Under the pieces are notes generated by a model. It was given only the letters and a program-made list of their open reading frames with translations, ran no database searches and had not been told where the DNA came from. Below, piece after piece: positions 49,291 through 59,038 of a stretch of 64,000 nucleotides of DNA. Made by a program: the position numbers and the translations under genes. How positions within the stretch are numbered: position 1 is the stretch's first letter; the number at the start of each line of letters is the position of its first letter. Origin of the DNA: Herpetosiphonaceae bacterium (GTDB lineage: Bacteria > Chloroflexota > Chloroflexia > Chloroflexales > Herpetosiphonaceae); NCBI GenBank assembly GCA_026003835.1, contig BPHZ01000005.1, positions 1 to 64,000 on the forward strand, given 5' to 3'.

Positions 49291-49962
49291 CTATGCGTTG
49301 CCGCCCTGTCCTAGCTTAGCCTTGAGCGCCGCCAGCTCATCTTCGACGGCCTGGTCGCGCTCAAGATCCTCGAAGCGGGACTCCAGCGAGTCGCCCTCTA
49401 GCTTGGCCATCGCCTCGGCGCGGGCGAGACGGTCGTCCACGCGCTCCTCCATCTGAGCGAGCTTGTCCATGGCATTTGCATCGCCAATGCCCCGGACTGT
49501 GCGCTGAATAGCCTCCTGTGTAGCGGCGCGGTTCTTCTTGGCAATAATCAATTCTTTCTTTGCCTTTGCCTCGGCAATCCGCGACTCGAGTTTAACCAAC
49601 GCATCCTGTAGTTGCTCGACCTGGGCGTCCTGTGCCTCGTACTGCTGGCGGTAGGTATCGGCCATCTTCTGGGCCTGGTTCTTGCGCGCCAGCGCTGCCT
49701 TGGCAAGCTCGTCGTCGCCGGCGCGAACGGCGGCCTCCGCCTTTGCCTGCCACTGGTCAGCCTCCGCCTGGAAGCTCACCATCTTATTATGCAGTTTGGT
49801 CTCATCGGCCATTGCCGCGGCCACAGAGGTTTTTGCCTCGTAGAGCTGTTCGTTGAGCTGCCGAAGATACTCATTGACCATCTTCTCAGGATCTTCGGCT
49901 TTGTCCAACATAGCGTTGAGGTTGGCGCTGACCAGGTCGCGGATTCGACTGAGCAGTGACAT
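49291..49962 (-). CDS. pspA: PspA/IM30 family protein
   Basis: 223 residues, almost all helix. It opens MSLLSRIRDLVSANLNAMLD, continues DPEKMVNEYLRQLNEQL and ANDAMDK-type repeats (GIGDANAMDKLAQMEERV), all diagnostic of PspA/Vipp1/IM30. These ESCRT-III-like proteins bind and repair the cytoplasmic membrane under stress. ATG 49962 follows GGAGG. It stands alone with its own terminator; no pspF/pspBC genes are seen. Confidence 0.93.
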   Translation of the reverse strand: MSLLSRIRDLVSANLNAMLDKAEDPEKMVNEYLRQLNEQLYEAKTSVAAAMADETKLHNKMVSFQAEADQWQAKAEAAVRAGDDELAKAALARKNQAQKMADTYRQQYEAQDAQVEQLQDALVKLESRIAEAKAKKELIIAKKNRAATQEAIQRTVRGIGDANAMDKLAQMEERVDDRLARAEAMAKLEGDSLESRFEDLERDQAVEDELAALKAKLGQGGNA

Positions 49963-50134
49963 TCCTTGCCTCCTTAGTGTTCGAGCGAGTGAACCTGGGT
50001 TTCAGGACGGTAACGAGGTGCCAGTTTCGTTGAAACTCATTCTAGCACAGACTGACTGGCTCATCCAATGCTGTGTTACGTAGTATGCCGTCTGAGGTTG
50101 CAAGAGGCGCTGTCAACCGGCAGTTTATCGCTTG

Positions 50135-50845
50135 CTACAGCGGCTTTTTTGCCGGGATGCCGGGCCGGCGGGGAAAGGTAGGGGAGGTTGGGCGCAGTTT
50201 CTCGACGGCGACCAGTACACGCGGCGGCAGGCCAGGGATTTCCACATCGTAGACCTCGTGCAGACTGCCGCCGAGCTGGCCGAACGCACGACGGCCCGCC
50301 TTGAGCTCTTCCTCGATATCGCTGCCCTTGGGCGCCAGGAACATGCCGCCAACGCGCACTAGTGGCAAGCAATATTCGGCCAACACATTCAGCGCCGCGA
50401 CAGCGCGGGCCACAGCCAGGTCGTAACGCTCACGATGAGCCGGGTCGCGGCCGATTTCCTCCGCGCGCCCGGTGATCACCTCTACATCACGCAGCTGAAG
50501 CACGTCAACCAGGTGGCGTAGAAAAGCGGCCTTCTTGCCGATGGACTCAACGAGGGTCAGGCGAACCTCCGGCCAGAGGATTTTGAGAGGCACCCCAGGG
50601 AAGCCAGCGCCCGCGCCGATGTCCACCAGCGAATCCGGCGGTGGGCCTTGCCAGGCAAAGGCGCAGGTGAGTGAGTCGAGGAAGTGGCGCCGCTCGATCT
50701 CTTCCAGGTCGGTAACTGCCGTCAGGTTGACGCGCTCGTTCCAGTCGCGCAGCTCCGCCGCATAGCGCTCAAAGCAGTTAAGCTGGGTTTCGTCGAACTG
50801 GAGCCCCCAGCTGCGGGCAGTGGATTGGAGCAGGTCAAATGCCAT
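50135..50845 (-). CDS. rsmG: 16S rRNA (guanine-N7) methyltransferase G
   Basis: 236 residues. The N-terminal helix region WNERVNLTAVTDLEEIERRH leads to the SAM motif LVDIGAGAGFPGVPLKI (about residues 72-88), then LVESIGKKAAFLRHLV and an ending RVLVAVEKLR. It methylates G527 of 16S rRNA. The last ~15 residues are a basic tail (TFPRRPGIPAKKPL). No mnm/parAB neighbours. Confidence 0.94.
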   Translation of the reverse strand: MAFDLLQSTARSWGLQFDETQLNCFERYAAELRDWNERVNLTAVTDLEEIERRHFLDSLTCAFAWQGPPPDSLVDIGAGAGFPGVPLKILWPEVRLTLVESIGKKAAFLRHLVDVLQLRDVEVITGRAEEIGRDPAHRERYDLAVARAVAALNVLAEYCLPLVRVGGMFLAPKGSDIEEELKAGRRAFGQLGGSLHEVYDVEIPGLPPRVLVAVEKLRPTSPTFPRRPGIPAKKPL

Positions 50846-51061
50846 TGGTTCTCCTCTTTATCATCTTATCGTTATAGAGCTATGGGCGCTTCCGCGCGAG
50901 ACTTCCTGATCGTGCTTTCACGCACCAATATTCTATGGGAAGCCAATACCGCTGCGTCAGGTTCTCTAAAGCTGTACCTATTGTACCGCTCGATGATAGT
51001 GAATGATAGGCGAATCAGCTGGCGGCTGCAACTATATCCACCCGCGTAAGCGACGAGAGAC

Positions 51062-51089
51062 TTGCATATCGATATCCGGGGAGTATAAT
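51062..51089 (+). promoter_or_regulatory. Promoter of the LysR-family gene
   Basis: TTGCAT (51062-51067) and TATAAT (51084-51089), spacer 16 bases, 50 bases before ATG 51140. A palindrome ATATCGATAT (51066-51075) lies between the two and could be an operator for the LysR protein. Confidence 0.55.
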
Positions 51090-51139
51090 GGCAATCAATT
51101 CCGATACACGAGAGGGACGAAAGGCCGGGCAGCAGGGCT

Positions 51140-52064
51140 ATGGAGCTACGGCAACTCGAATACTTCCTGGCAGTTGCGCGCGAGGGCAGTGTCACGCGGG
51201 CCGCGCGACAGCTCTACGTTGCCCAGCCGTCACTGAGCCGGCAGATCCAGAAGCTAGAGGAAGAATTGGGCGCGCCGCTGTTTGACCGCAGCCGTCGTGG
51301 GATGCGACTGACGCCGGTAGGTGAGATCTTCCTGGAATACGTCCAGCGTGGCTTTGATCAGTTCGAGGCCGGGCATCAAGCGATCCGCGACATGCTTGGG
51401 CCGGATCGAGGGCTGATCCGGCTGGCGTTTTTGCCGACGCTCGGCAGCGAGCTGCTGCCTGAAGTGCTGGCCTCCTTCAGGCGACGCTACCCCAAAGTGC
51501 GCTTCAACCTCCGCCAACACACAACACAGCCGATTCTGCAGTGGCTGGCGGCAGGGGAGATCGATCTCGGTATTGTGACGGCGTTACCGATCGGCGTCTG
51601 GGAGCGGATGCACTTCGAGTCACGAACGTTGCTGGTCGAGGAGCTTTTTGCAGCGCTGGCGCTCGACCATCCGCTGTCCAAACGCTCGACTCTTAATCTT
51701 GCCGAGCTGGCTAACGAGCCCTTTGTCATGGTGCGGCCGGGATCGGGGCTGCGGACAGTGATCGAGACTGCATGTAGGGCCGCGGGTTTCGAGCCGCAGG
51801 TTGCGGTCGAGGGCGAGGACATGGCCACGGTGCATGGGCTGGTCGCGGCAGGCCTGGGCGTTTCGCTGCTGCCTGACCTCGCGGTGCCCGAGCGGCGTGG
51901 CCCAATGCCAGGGCGCCGGTTACAGGTGGCGGCCATTTCACTCACCCCCCCCGCTGCACTGGCAGATCGATGTGGTCTGGCATCGCGATCGCTACCTACC
52001 AGCGGCGGTGCGCACCTTCCGCGATATGCTGCTGGACTACATCGCCAGGCGACCTCCATCCTAA
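51140..52064 (+). CDS. LysR-family transcriptional regulator, frame broken at a C8 tract
   Basis: ATG 51140 opens MELRQLEYFLAVAREGSVTR and the winged helix AARQLYVAQPSLSRQIQKLE, a classic LysR N-terminus. The substrate domain runs to LPDLAVPERRG. At eight C (51945-51952) the frame shifts; with seven C it continues PLHWQIDVVWHRDRYLPAAV to TGA-free TAA 52062-52064, giving about 307 residues, the usual length. Target genes unknown: the neighbour downstream is convergent. Confidence 0.88.
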
Positions 52065-52072
52065 CCGTCCGC

Positions 52073-54432
52073 TTATGCTGCCGGCCTGGTGGCCTGGGCT
52101 AGCTGTAGGTAGTAGCGCAGGCTGCCCGGCTGCACACGCTCCATCAGCTCATCGAGCAGGGCCGCCAGATCGGCCGAGTCAATGAACCGGGCAACGTGTG
52201 GATCGGACACGAGCTGCTCCAACCTCTCCCGCAGCTTCTGTTCCTCAGCGCCAGCGCCATCCTCGCGGGCCTGTGTTGGGCTCCTGCAGGCTGGGCCCGG
52301 GCCTGGAAGCCCTCCAGCAGGCGACCGGCGAACTGCTCGTCATCGGCGATGATCTCCGTGAACTGCGGCCAGCGCATACCGATGATAGCCCATCCTCGCC
52401 AGCAGAGCCGGCTCGACGGCGCCGCTCTCGAGGAGCCCGCGTCTGCCGGCGATCATCACCTGCAGCCTGAAGATATTGATAAAACGTTTGATCTTGCGGG
52501 GATTGTAATCGAGGTAGGGTACTGCCGCGTAGATCGCCTGGCGGATGGCCGGCGATTCATCGAAGGCGCGCACCTGGATGGCTCGCTGCGCTTCTTCTAC
52601 CGCTTGCGCTGGTAGATCAGCGCTTTCCGCCGCCGTACCTCCCGGCCTGCCTCCTCCAGCGAGTCGCCCCTGCCGCTGCTTTTCCTCAATGCGCTCCTCA
52701 GCTCTGGCAATTTCCTGGGGCGAAGGCTGCTCCGGCCCCTGGAGCGCCTGCTCCAACTGGGCGTTGATGAACGACTCGACCACCTCTCGGCTGGCAAGGG
52801 GGATACGGAAGGTAAGCTGGGCGATCTTCTCCAGGAAGCGCTGTCCAAGCGTCAAACCGCCGGGATCGCCGGCATCTTTGAGATACTCGCTCAACTCTTT
52901 ATACTTGGCCTCGATACTCGCAGCGACCGCTCGCGTGTCCATAGCGATGATAAAGACACAGTTATCAGGATTCAACAGCAGATTAATCGCCTCAATCACC
53001 CTCCGCGGCCCGCGGCGGCTCACAGCGAATCGAGATCGTCGATGAAGACGAACCAGCGGCGGCCGGCGCAACGCGGTAACTGCTCTCACAACACGGCGGA
53101 AATCTTCCTCGAAATTGCCGAGGAATCCGATGCGCGCGCTATAGTTTGGCTGGGCAACGTACTGGCTGATCTTGAGGTTAAACGGTCCGGTGATATGCTG
53201 GTAGGCCTGCTGGCCCACGCCGTAGAGCAGCGAGATGCCCAGCCCGCCGCCGATAGCCAGGAAGAGCCTGTATCCTGTCTCCGCAAGCGTCTCGCCCATC
53301 GCCAGCGACGCCAGGGCGACAACCAGCACGCCCAGGATGAACAGCGCAAAGAGTTTGAGTGCCGAGAGCGTGACATCGTGGAGAAACCGGGCCCGATCAA
53401 AGCGTTCCCAGTTGAGTCGCCCGCCAGAGAGCGATACGCTCGCGCCAGCTGAGCGTGCGGCGTACGTCGGCGAGAATCTTGAGCGCCAGCGCCGCCCACA
53501 GCGACTGTTCCTGATCGTACTTCCAGGCGTCGAACCAAACCGTCGGGTAGCGCTTGCTGCGCGGCTGGCTCTGCGCCGCGACACCATTCAGGCGCTGCTC
53601 GATCAGCCCCATCAGCGTTGTCTTACCCATTCCCCAGGGCGCATCGATGACGATGGTGATAGGCTTCTCCGTATGCTCGCTGGTGATAAAAATCAGCGAG
53701 CGCCGCGGCATAGTCGGAAAAATTGAGCAGATCCACGGCGCTTGGTTTATCGGCGGCGAGCCTGGCTGCAACTTCGAGGCGCTCGCGGGGCAGGGGGGAG
53801 CGCTCCCCCGCCGCCTCGACCTGTCGGACATCCTCTTCTGCTTGCTGCTCAACCTGTTGGGACTCCTCCTCTGCTTGCTGCTCGACCTGTTGGGTGTTCT
53901 CCTCTGATTGTTGGGCAACCTGTTGGATGATCTCCGGGATGTGGCTTTGCTTCTTTCCCTGGGCCGCCGATTCGCCGGACGGAGACTGTCTCGGCTCAAA
54001 GCGCTCAGCAATCGCCTTCGCCGCCAGCAGGTCCAGATCAGTATTTTCGTCGCTGATATAGCCGCGCAGCTCGCCTTGCACGATCGGCGCAGTGCCTGGC
54101 TCCAAGATATCCCAGATCTCAAAGCTCCGGAAGTCGGTGACAATGCCCCAAGGGGCGTTAAAGAAAGCCGCATCCGACTGGAGGGCGCCGAGGTCGAAGC
54201 TGCCTCCGGGGCGCTGCACCTGCAACAGGAGGCGTAGATCACCGTTCGTCAGGACGAACCTAAGAGGCGTGGTGCTGTCCCTGGCCGTGAGCGTCGAAGG
54301 TGTAGGGATCGAGGACCATCCCGTTGCCTGGAAGAAAGGTAACACAAAGCGATCGGCAAAATCGTGCTGGGTCAGCGCTTCCCGTTCTGAATCAGAAAGC
54401 GTGTCATAGCGCAGAAATAGATTTGTGGGCAT
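52073..54432 (-). pseudogene. KAP-family P-loop NTPase with HsdR-like N-terminus, several frame breaks
   Basis: From ATG 54432 (MPTNLFLRYDTLSDSEREAL) the first ~120 residues resemble the HsdR/type I restriction N-terminal fold (TPLRFVLTNGDLRLLLQVQR, WGIVTDFRSFEIWDIL), though the usual Glu-x-Lys is replaced by Q-V-Q. A charged linker repeats QQVEQQAEE. Then, in a second frame, comes the KAP NTPase: ITIVIDAPWGMGKTTLMGLI (Walker A) and VWFDAWKYDQEQSLWAALAL. Next, in a third frame, are two membrane segments, Walker B FVFIDDLD (in yet another frame near 53030), VIEAINLLLN and NPRKIKRFINIFRL. The end LRYYLQLAQATRPAA stops at 52073-52075. At least four shifts, about 785 residues in all. KAP ATPases are membrane-linked and often found in defence loci; function here unknown. 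Confidence 0.7.
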
Positions 54433-54758
54433 GGTCGTAGCCGGGCCTACGGGAACGCAGGCGGGCTGCAAGCTCCGGAGAGACAGCGAGCGTTGCCATG
54501 GTGCAGCTCCTTCCTGGGCGTTGGTTGGTTTGGCGCGGCGTTCGGGCTGGCAGATGATCAGCTGGCCTCTGCGGATGGCTCAGAAACTCAGCGCCACGTT
54601 CAGTGACCCGCACATACTCATGAACGAGCGCCGGCACGAAGCCGATCCTTTCATCGGGGCGGTGAGCTGGCAGCCACAACGAAGTGCTACCAGCTCATAA
54701 CTTCCAGAAACCACGCCGAAAAGGCGGTCGATGCGGAGGGCGGAGCCGTCACAGCGGT
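54433..54758. other. Intergenic stretch between the KAP and M16 genes
   Basis: No supported gene on either strand and no repeat or clear promoter found. It should contain the promoter for the minus-strand KAP gene. Confidence 0.4.
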
Positions 54759-56037
54759 CTACAGCGACAACAGCTCCTTGTAGGAATCTGCGTCCTCATG
54801 TGGACCGATCACCGCCAGATAGAGCGCATCCTGACGGATGAGCTGGTTAGCGACGCGGCGGATATCCTCGTGGGTAACCGCCTCGATCTCGGCGACCACC
54901 TGCTCGACAGGGATCACCAGGCCGTAGCGCAGCTCGTGGCTGCCGTTCCGCGAGGGTAACGGCCCAGGTATCCTCCAGCCCCAGCAGGATACCACCTTTG
55001 ACCTGTTCCTTGATGCGCTGCAGCTCGGCGTCGGTCACACCCTCGTCGCGGATCTTGCGCAGCTCCGTGACCACCGCAGCGATAGCCTCACGGGCCTTGT
55101 TAATTTCGACGCCGCCATAGATGATCCATTTACCGGCGTCGTTGTACTCGCGGCTATAGGAGCCAACAGAGTAGGCCAGCCCGCGCTCCTCGCGGATCTC
55201 CTGGAACAGGCGCGAGGACATAACCGCCGCCCAGAATGCTATCGAGGACCATCAGCCGCGCGGCGGTCTGCAATTGGCGCGTTATAAGAGAGAGCCGGTA
55301 GTCCCAGGCAGAAGTTAACCTGCTCGGTCTCCCTTGGTCACCAGCCTCACAGCCGGGCCAGGCTGGGGCGAGCGGGTCGGCGCAGGCTCGCTCGGCTCGC
55401 CGTTAGGATAATCGCCCAGCGCCGAGACGACCGCATCGATCATCTGGGTTGCCTTCAGGCTGCCGGCAATGGAAACGACAGTATTTTCCAGGGTATAGTG
55501 GCGCCTGCGATAGGCGAGCCAGGTCCTCGCGTGAGATCTGGCTCACCGTCTGAATGGAGCCGGCGATATCGCGGCCCAGCGGCTGCTCTCCCCACATCAC
55601 CTCGTCGATCAACTGATGCACCCAGTCCGCCGGCTGGTCGTAGGTCATATTGATCTCTTCGATAATAACCCGGCGCTCCTTCTTCCACTTCCTTTGGGTC
55701 AAAGGACCGCGTTGCGCAGCATATCCGTAATGACATCGACGCCGCGCTCGAAGTGAATATTGGCGACCTTACACCAGTAGACGGTGGCGTCGTGGGAGGT
55801 GTATGCATTGAGGATACCGCCGACACCCTCGATCGCCTCGCTGATCTCCCTGGCTGTCGGGCGTTTCTCGGTGCCTTTGAAAAACATATGCTCAAGAAAG
55901 TGAGAGATGCCGCTGACGCGGGCCTCCTCGTAGCGAGAGCCTACTTTTGTAAAGAAGCCCATTGAGACTGAATGGGTATGCGGCATTTCCTCCGTCAGAA
56001 TACGCAGGCCATTTGGCAGCACCACTTTTTCCGGCAT
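54759..56037 (-). pseudogene. M16-family (insulinase-like) zinc peptidase, several frame breaks
   Basis: ATG 56037 opens MPEKVVLPNGLRILTEEMPH. The inverted zinc motif HFLEH lies in SGISHFLEHMFFKGTEKRPT (about residues 45-65), followed by GGILNAYTSHDATVYW. After NAVL the frame changes repeatedly: KERRVIIEEINMTYDQPADW, then the C-terminal half with SSRLFQEIREERGLAYSVGS and VKGGILLGLEDTW, and finally VAEIEAVTHEDIRRVANQLI to a stop at 54759. At least five breaks, joined length about 420 residues, normal for the family. Given cinA and cutA beside it carry the same kind of breaks, sequencing error is likely. Confidence 0.75.
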
Positions 56038-56087
56038 GATGTTGGATCTCCTTATCTCTATGTGATCAGGTTCGCACAGTTACTGCG

Positions 56088-56112
56088 AGGGGCACGGCGG
56101 TGCCGTGCCCCT
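56088..56112. other. Perfect hairpin between cinA and the M16 gene
   Basis: AGGGGCACGGC (56088-56098) and GCCGTGCCCCT (56102-56112) form an 11-bp stem with a 3-base loop (GGT). There is no T-run. It sits 26 bases after the cinA stop on the minus strand and may separate the two transcripts. Confidence 0.55.
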
Positions 56113-56138
56113 ACTGTTCATCATAACACACGATCCGC

Positions 56139-56624
56139 CTACCCCATCTCGATCAGCAATTCAAGAGCGCGCTGCGCGGAGCGCAGCTTATTGCTCATTC
56201 TGTCGCCATCCCAGACCCAGGCGCTCGACGCGCGCACCCTTCCGGCGTAGCAAGTCCTAGATAGACCAGGCCGACGGGCTTTTCAGGAGTGCCGCCGCCC
56301 GGCCCGGCGATGCCGGTTATCGAGAGCGCCACGGCGGCGCCAAGTCGTCTCCAAGCCCCTTCGGCCATCGCTCGCGCCACAGCTTCGCTCACCGCGCCGT
56401 GCTCCTCCAGCAGCCGGACGGGCACATCCAGAAGCTCTTTGCTTTAAGCGATTGGTATAGGCGATGATACCGCCCAGGTAGTACGCTGAGCTGCCGGGAA
56501 CTTCTGTCAGGAGATGGCCGAGGAGCCCGCCGGTACACGACTCCGCTGTAGCGAGGGTCCAGTTTTTGCGCCGCAGCCCTTCGCCCACCTGTCGCGCCAG
56601 CTCCACAAGCATTGGGTTACTCAT
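56139..56624 (-). CDS. CinA C-terminal domain family protein (nicotinamide-nucleotide amidase type), frame broken
   Basis: ATG 56624 opens [20 protein letters not shown] and [20 protein letters not shown] (catalytic Ser region), [17 protein letters not shown] shift leads to [20 protein letters not shown] and [20 protein letters not shown]. Further shifts lead to [20 protein letters not shown] and the stop TAG 56139-56141. Corrected length is about 161 residues, the size of stand-alone PncC-type proteins, which deamidate NMN in NAD recycling. Three small indels, net in frame. Confidence 0.82.
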
Positions 56625-56733
56625 TGTGCTCCTGCTACAGGTATCTCTTCTTATAATACCACTTTATGTGAAAAGCAGCGGGAGCTGCTTAGGATGATCC
56701 ACAGCCGTAGTGCGAGCTGGCGCCGGATTCTGC

Positions 56734-56965
56734 TCAGCGAGGAACAGCTTTAACCAGAGAGATAACAGCAACGATGAGCAGGATGAGCAGGAGCATTGCA
56801 CCTGCGACGGCGCCAACCAGTGCGATACCGAGCTGGTCGGAGCTGAGCGCCCAGGCGATCATGGCGAGAAAAGCCGATGCCAAGGATGAGCGCAAGGGCT
56901 GCCAGGGCCTTGATGCGGGAGGTGCGGCGCTGGCTCTCTTGCTGAAACGATCGTCGCCTGGGCAT
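56734..56965 (-). CDS. Small two-helix membrane protein, frame broken by one extra T
   Basis: From ATG 56965: MPRRRSFQQESQRRTSRIKA, then a first membrane helix ALAALALILGIGF. The run TTTT near 56872 should be TTT; then the frame reads LAMIAWALSSDQLGIALVGA and a second helix MLLLILLIVAVISLVKAVPR to TGA 56734-56736, 76 residues in all. N-terminus very basic, so cytoplasmic. Unknown function. Confidence 0.55.
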
Positions 56966-57162
56966 GGCTGATCCTCCTGATTGATAAAGCTTTCGTGAGC
57001 GTTTCTACCGTTATTGTAGCAGCCCCAGCGATGGGGGACGCTGGCCCATTTGTCCTATTTGCAGGGCAGGGTCCATGTTTGCGGAATATGCTTGCTGAAT
57101 GGAGGCATGGTATCATCCAGAGTAGCCCGGCGAAAGAGTACGCCGATGCGAGGAGGAGCGCA

Positions 57163-57504
57163 ATGACCGAACAGACGACGCTTCTGGTTCTGGTGACGGC
57201 GCCGGATGCCGAGCGCGGTGCGGCGCTCGGACGGACGCTTGTGGAAGAACGGCTGGCAGCCTGTGTCAATATTTTGCCCGGCCCTGCGATCGAATCTACC
57301 ACTGGCAGGGCGCGGTCGAGGAGGAGAGCGAGGTCCTGCTGCTGATCAAAACCAGCAGCGATCTGCTGCCGCAGCTCACCGAACGTGTAAAGGAACTTCA
57401 TCCATATGAAGTTTCCAGAGGTGCTGGCGCTGCCGATCGCCGGCGGATCGTCTGATTATCTCCACTGGCTTCATGGTGAACTGCGGACTGCCCCAGGTGG
57501 ATGA
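57163..57504 (+). CDS. cutA: CutA family divalent-ion tolerance protein, frame broken by three extra bases
   Basis: ATG 57163 follows [28 protein letters not shown] and [15 protein letters not shown] are typical of CutA. Then an extra C (GGCCCTG), an extra A (TCGAATC) and an extra T (GAAGTTTCC) break the frame. Corrected, it reads [40 protein letters not shown] and [20 protein letters not shown], ending at TGA 57502-57504, about 112 residues. CutA forms very stable trimers of uncertain function. Three single-base duplications in one small gene strongly suggest sequencing error. Confidence 0.85.
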
Positions 57505-57531
57505 GTGAGGTCTGGCAGCAGGACAAAGGCG

Positions 57532-57558
57532 AAGGGGCGTACCGGACGTACGCCCCTT
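57532..57558. terminator. Shared hairpin between cutA and the ABC ATPase gene
   Basis: AAGGGGCGTAC (57532-57542) pairs with GTACGCCCCTT (57548-57558) around CGGAC. It lies between two convergent genes, 28 bases after the cutA stop and 21 bases after the ATPase stop. Confidence 0.65.
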
Positions 57559-57578
57559 TGGTATGGAGCAGGAACCTT

Positions 57579-58682
57579 TTAAAACAACGCCCGCTCTGTC
57601 TCCGCGTCGAAGAGGTGCGCCTTATCCATATCCAGAACGACCTCCATCGTCTGGCCCGGCCTGGCAGAGGTACGGGGATCGAGGCGGGCGACGAACTCGT
57701 GCGCGCCTTTCTGGATATAGGCAAAGACCTCGCTGCCCATTGGCTCGGTAACGTTGACCTGCACGGGGATCTTGGCGGACTCTTCCACGCCGCGCGGCAC
57801 ATAGTGCGCGTCGTGAATGTCCTCCGGCCGCACGCCCAGGATGACCCGCCTGCCGATCTCAGCGCTGGCTGCCTCGGTCTTCGCTGCAGGCACCATAACA
57901 GCGAAATCGCCTGTATCGACAACCAGGCGGCCATCTGTCCTCTCGACTTTGCCGTTGAAGAAGTTCATGGCCGGCGAGCCGATGAAGCCAGCGACAAAGG
58001 TGTTGATTGGGTGATCGTAGAGGTTTTGTGGCGTATCCAACTGCTGCAGGACGCCATCGCGCATCACGGCGATGCGCGTGCCCATGGTCATAGCCTCGGT
58101 CTGGTCGTGTGTCACATAAATAAAGGTGGTCTTGAGCCGCTGATGCAGCTTGGAGATCTCGGCGCGGGTCTGCACACGCAGTTTAGCGTCGAGGTTGGAG
58201 AGCGGCTCGTCCATCAAGAAGACGGCGGGATCGCGGACGATGGCGCGGCCCAGAGCGACGCGCTGGCGTTGGCCGCCGGAGAGCTGCTTGGGCTTGCGGT
58301 CGAGCAGGTGCCCAATAGCAAGCATCTCGGCAGCCTCCTTGACGCGCCGATCGATTTCTTGCTTTGGTACCTTGCGCAGCTTCAGGCCGAAGGCCATATT
58401 GTCGTAGACCGACATATGGGGGTAGAGCGCGTAGCTCTGGAACACCATCGCAATATCACGATCCTTAGGCGGCACATCGTTGACGATACGCTCGCCGATG
58501 TAAATATTGCCGCTGGTGATCTCCTCCAGGCCGGCGAGACAGCGAAGCGCGGTGCTTTTACCGCAGCCCGACGGGCCGACGAGCACCAGAAACTCGCCGT
58601 CGGGGATATCAATATTGATGTCCTTGAGCACATGGACATCGCCAAAGTACTTGTCGACGTGCTCGTAGCGAACGCCTGCCAT
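57579..58682 (-). CDS. ugpC: Sugar ABC transporter ATP-binding protein (UgpC/MsmK type)
   Basis: 367 residues. Walker A VGPSGCGKSTALRCLAGLEE, Q-loop and switch, signature LSGGQRQRVALGRAIV, Walker B VFLMDEPLSNLDAKLR and H-loop FIYVTHDQTEAMTM. The C-terminal ~120 residues are the regulatory TOBE part of MalK/UgpC-type ATPases (VILGVRPEDIHDAHY). No permease or binding-protein gene is nearby, so it probably serves several carbohydrate importers, as MsmK does. A GGAGG precedes ATG 58682. The LacI-family gene upstream on the same strand is separated by a dispersed repeat. Confidence 0.92.
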   Translation of the reverse strand: MAGVRYEHVDKYFGDVHVLKDINIDIPDGEFLVLVGPSGCGKSTALRCLAGLEEITSGNIYIGERIVNDVPPKDRDIAMVFQSYALYPHMSVYDNMAFGLKLRKVPKQEIDRRVKEAAEMLAIGHLLDRKPKQLSGGQRQRVALGRAIVRDPAVFLMDEPLSNLDAKLRVQTRAEISKLHQRLKTTFIYVTHDQTEAMTMGTRIAVMRDGVLQQLDTPQNLYDHPINTFVAGFIGSPAMNFFNGKVERTDGRLVVDTGDFAVMVPAAKTEAASAEIGRRVILGVRPEDIHDAHYVPRGVEESAKIPVQVNVTEPMGSEVFAYIQKGAHEFVARLDPRTSARPGQTMEVVLDMDKAHLFDAETERALF

Positions 58683-58956
58683 AGTTTTGCCTCCTTCCAG
58701 TTATCCTCTTACGAGTGATCGTGCTGTTTTCCGTCGTGATGGTGTTGCGAGCCCGAACCGGGCTCAGGCGCGGGGCGTCAGCAGCCTGGCTCGCCGGGAT
58801 GGCCGCAGCAGGTGTCAAGATTGCGGACGCGCCGCACGTAGTTGCGCGTCATTTTCCAGATCTTGGCTGGAAACGGCATTGGCTGCTTCAGGTTTGCGAT
58901 AACGCTCTCCAATGTTGGTCGTCGTCTTCCCATCACATGCTCCGTGATTAACTCGT
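58683..58956. other. Intergenic stretch upstream of the ABC ATPase gene
   Basis: No supported gene. Together with the repeat at 58957-59023 it makes a 356-bp gap that should contain the ATPase promoter. Confidence 0.4.
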
Positions 58957-59023
58957 GGACTACCACCGTAACGATGATAAGAAAGAGGGAGTTGGAGGGG
59001 CGAAGCCCTTCCAAACCACCCCA
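58957..59023 (-). repeat. Dispersed hairpin repeat, copy E (inverted)
   Basis: Read on the minus strand: TGGGGTGGTTTGGAAGGGC, GCCCCTCCAACTCCC, ending ACGGTGGTAGTCC. It is the most divergent copy and the only one on this strand. Confidence 0.65.
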
Positions 59024-59038
59024 TCAATGCCGATGTGG

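Noticed and set aside
57501..58718. A 405-codon plus-strand frame across the ABC ATPase gene
   Set aside because: Antisense to the conserved ATPase; begins inside the cutA end and has no family features.
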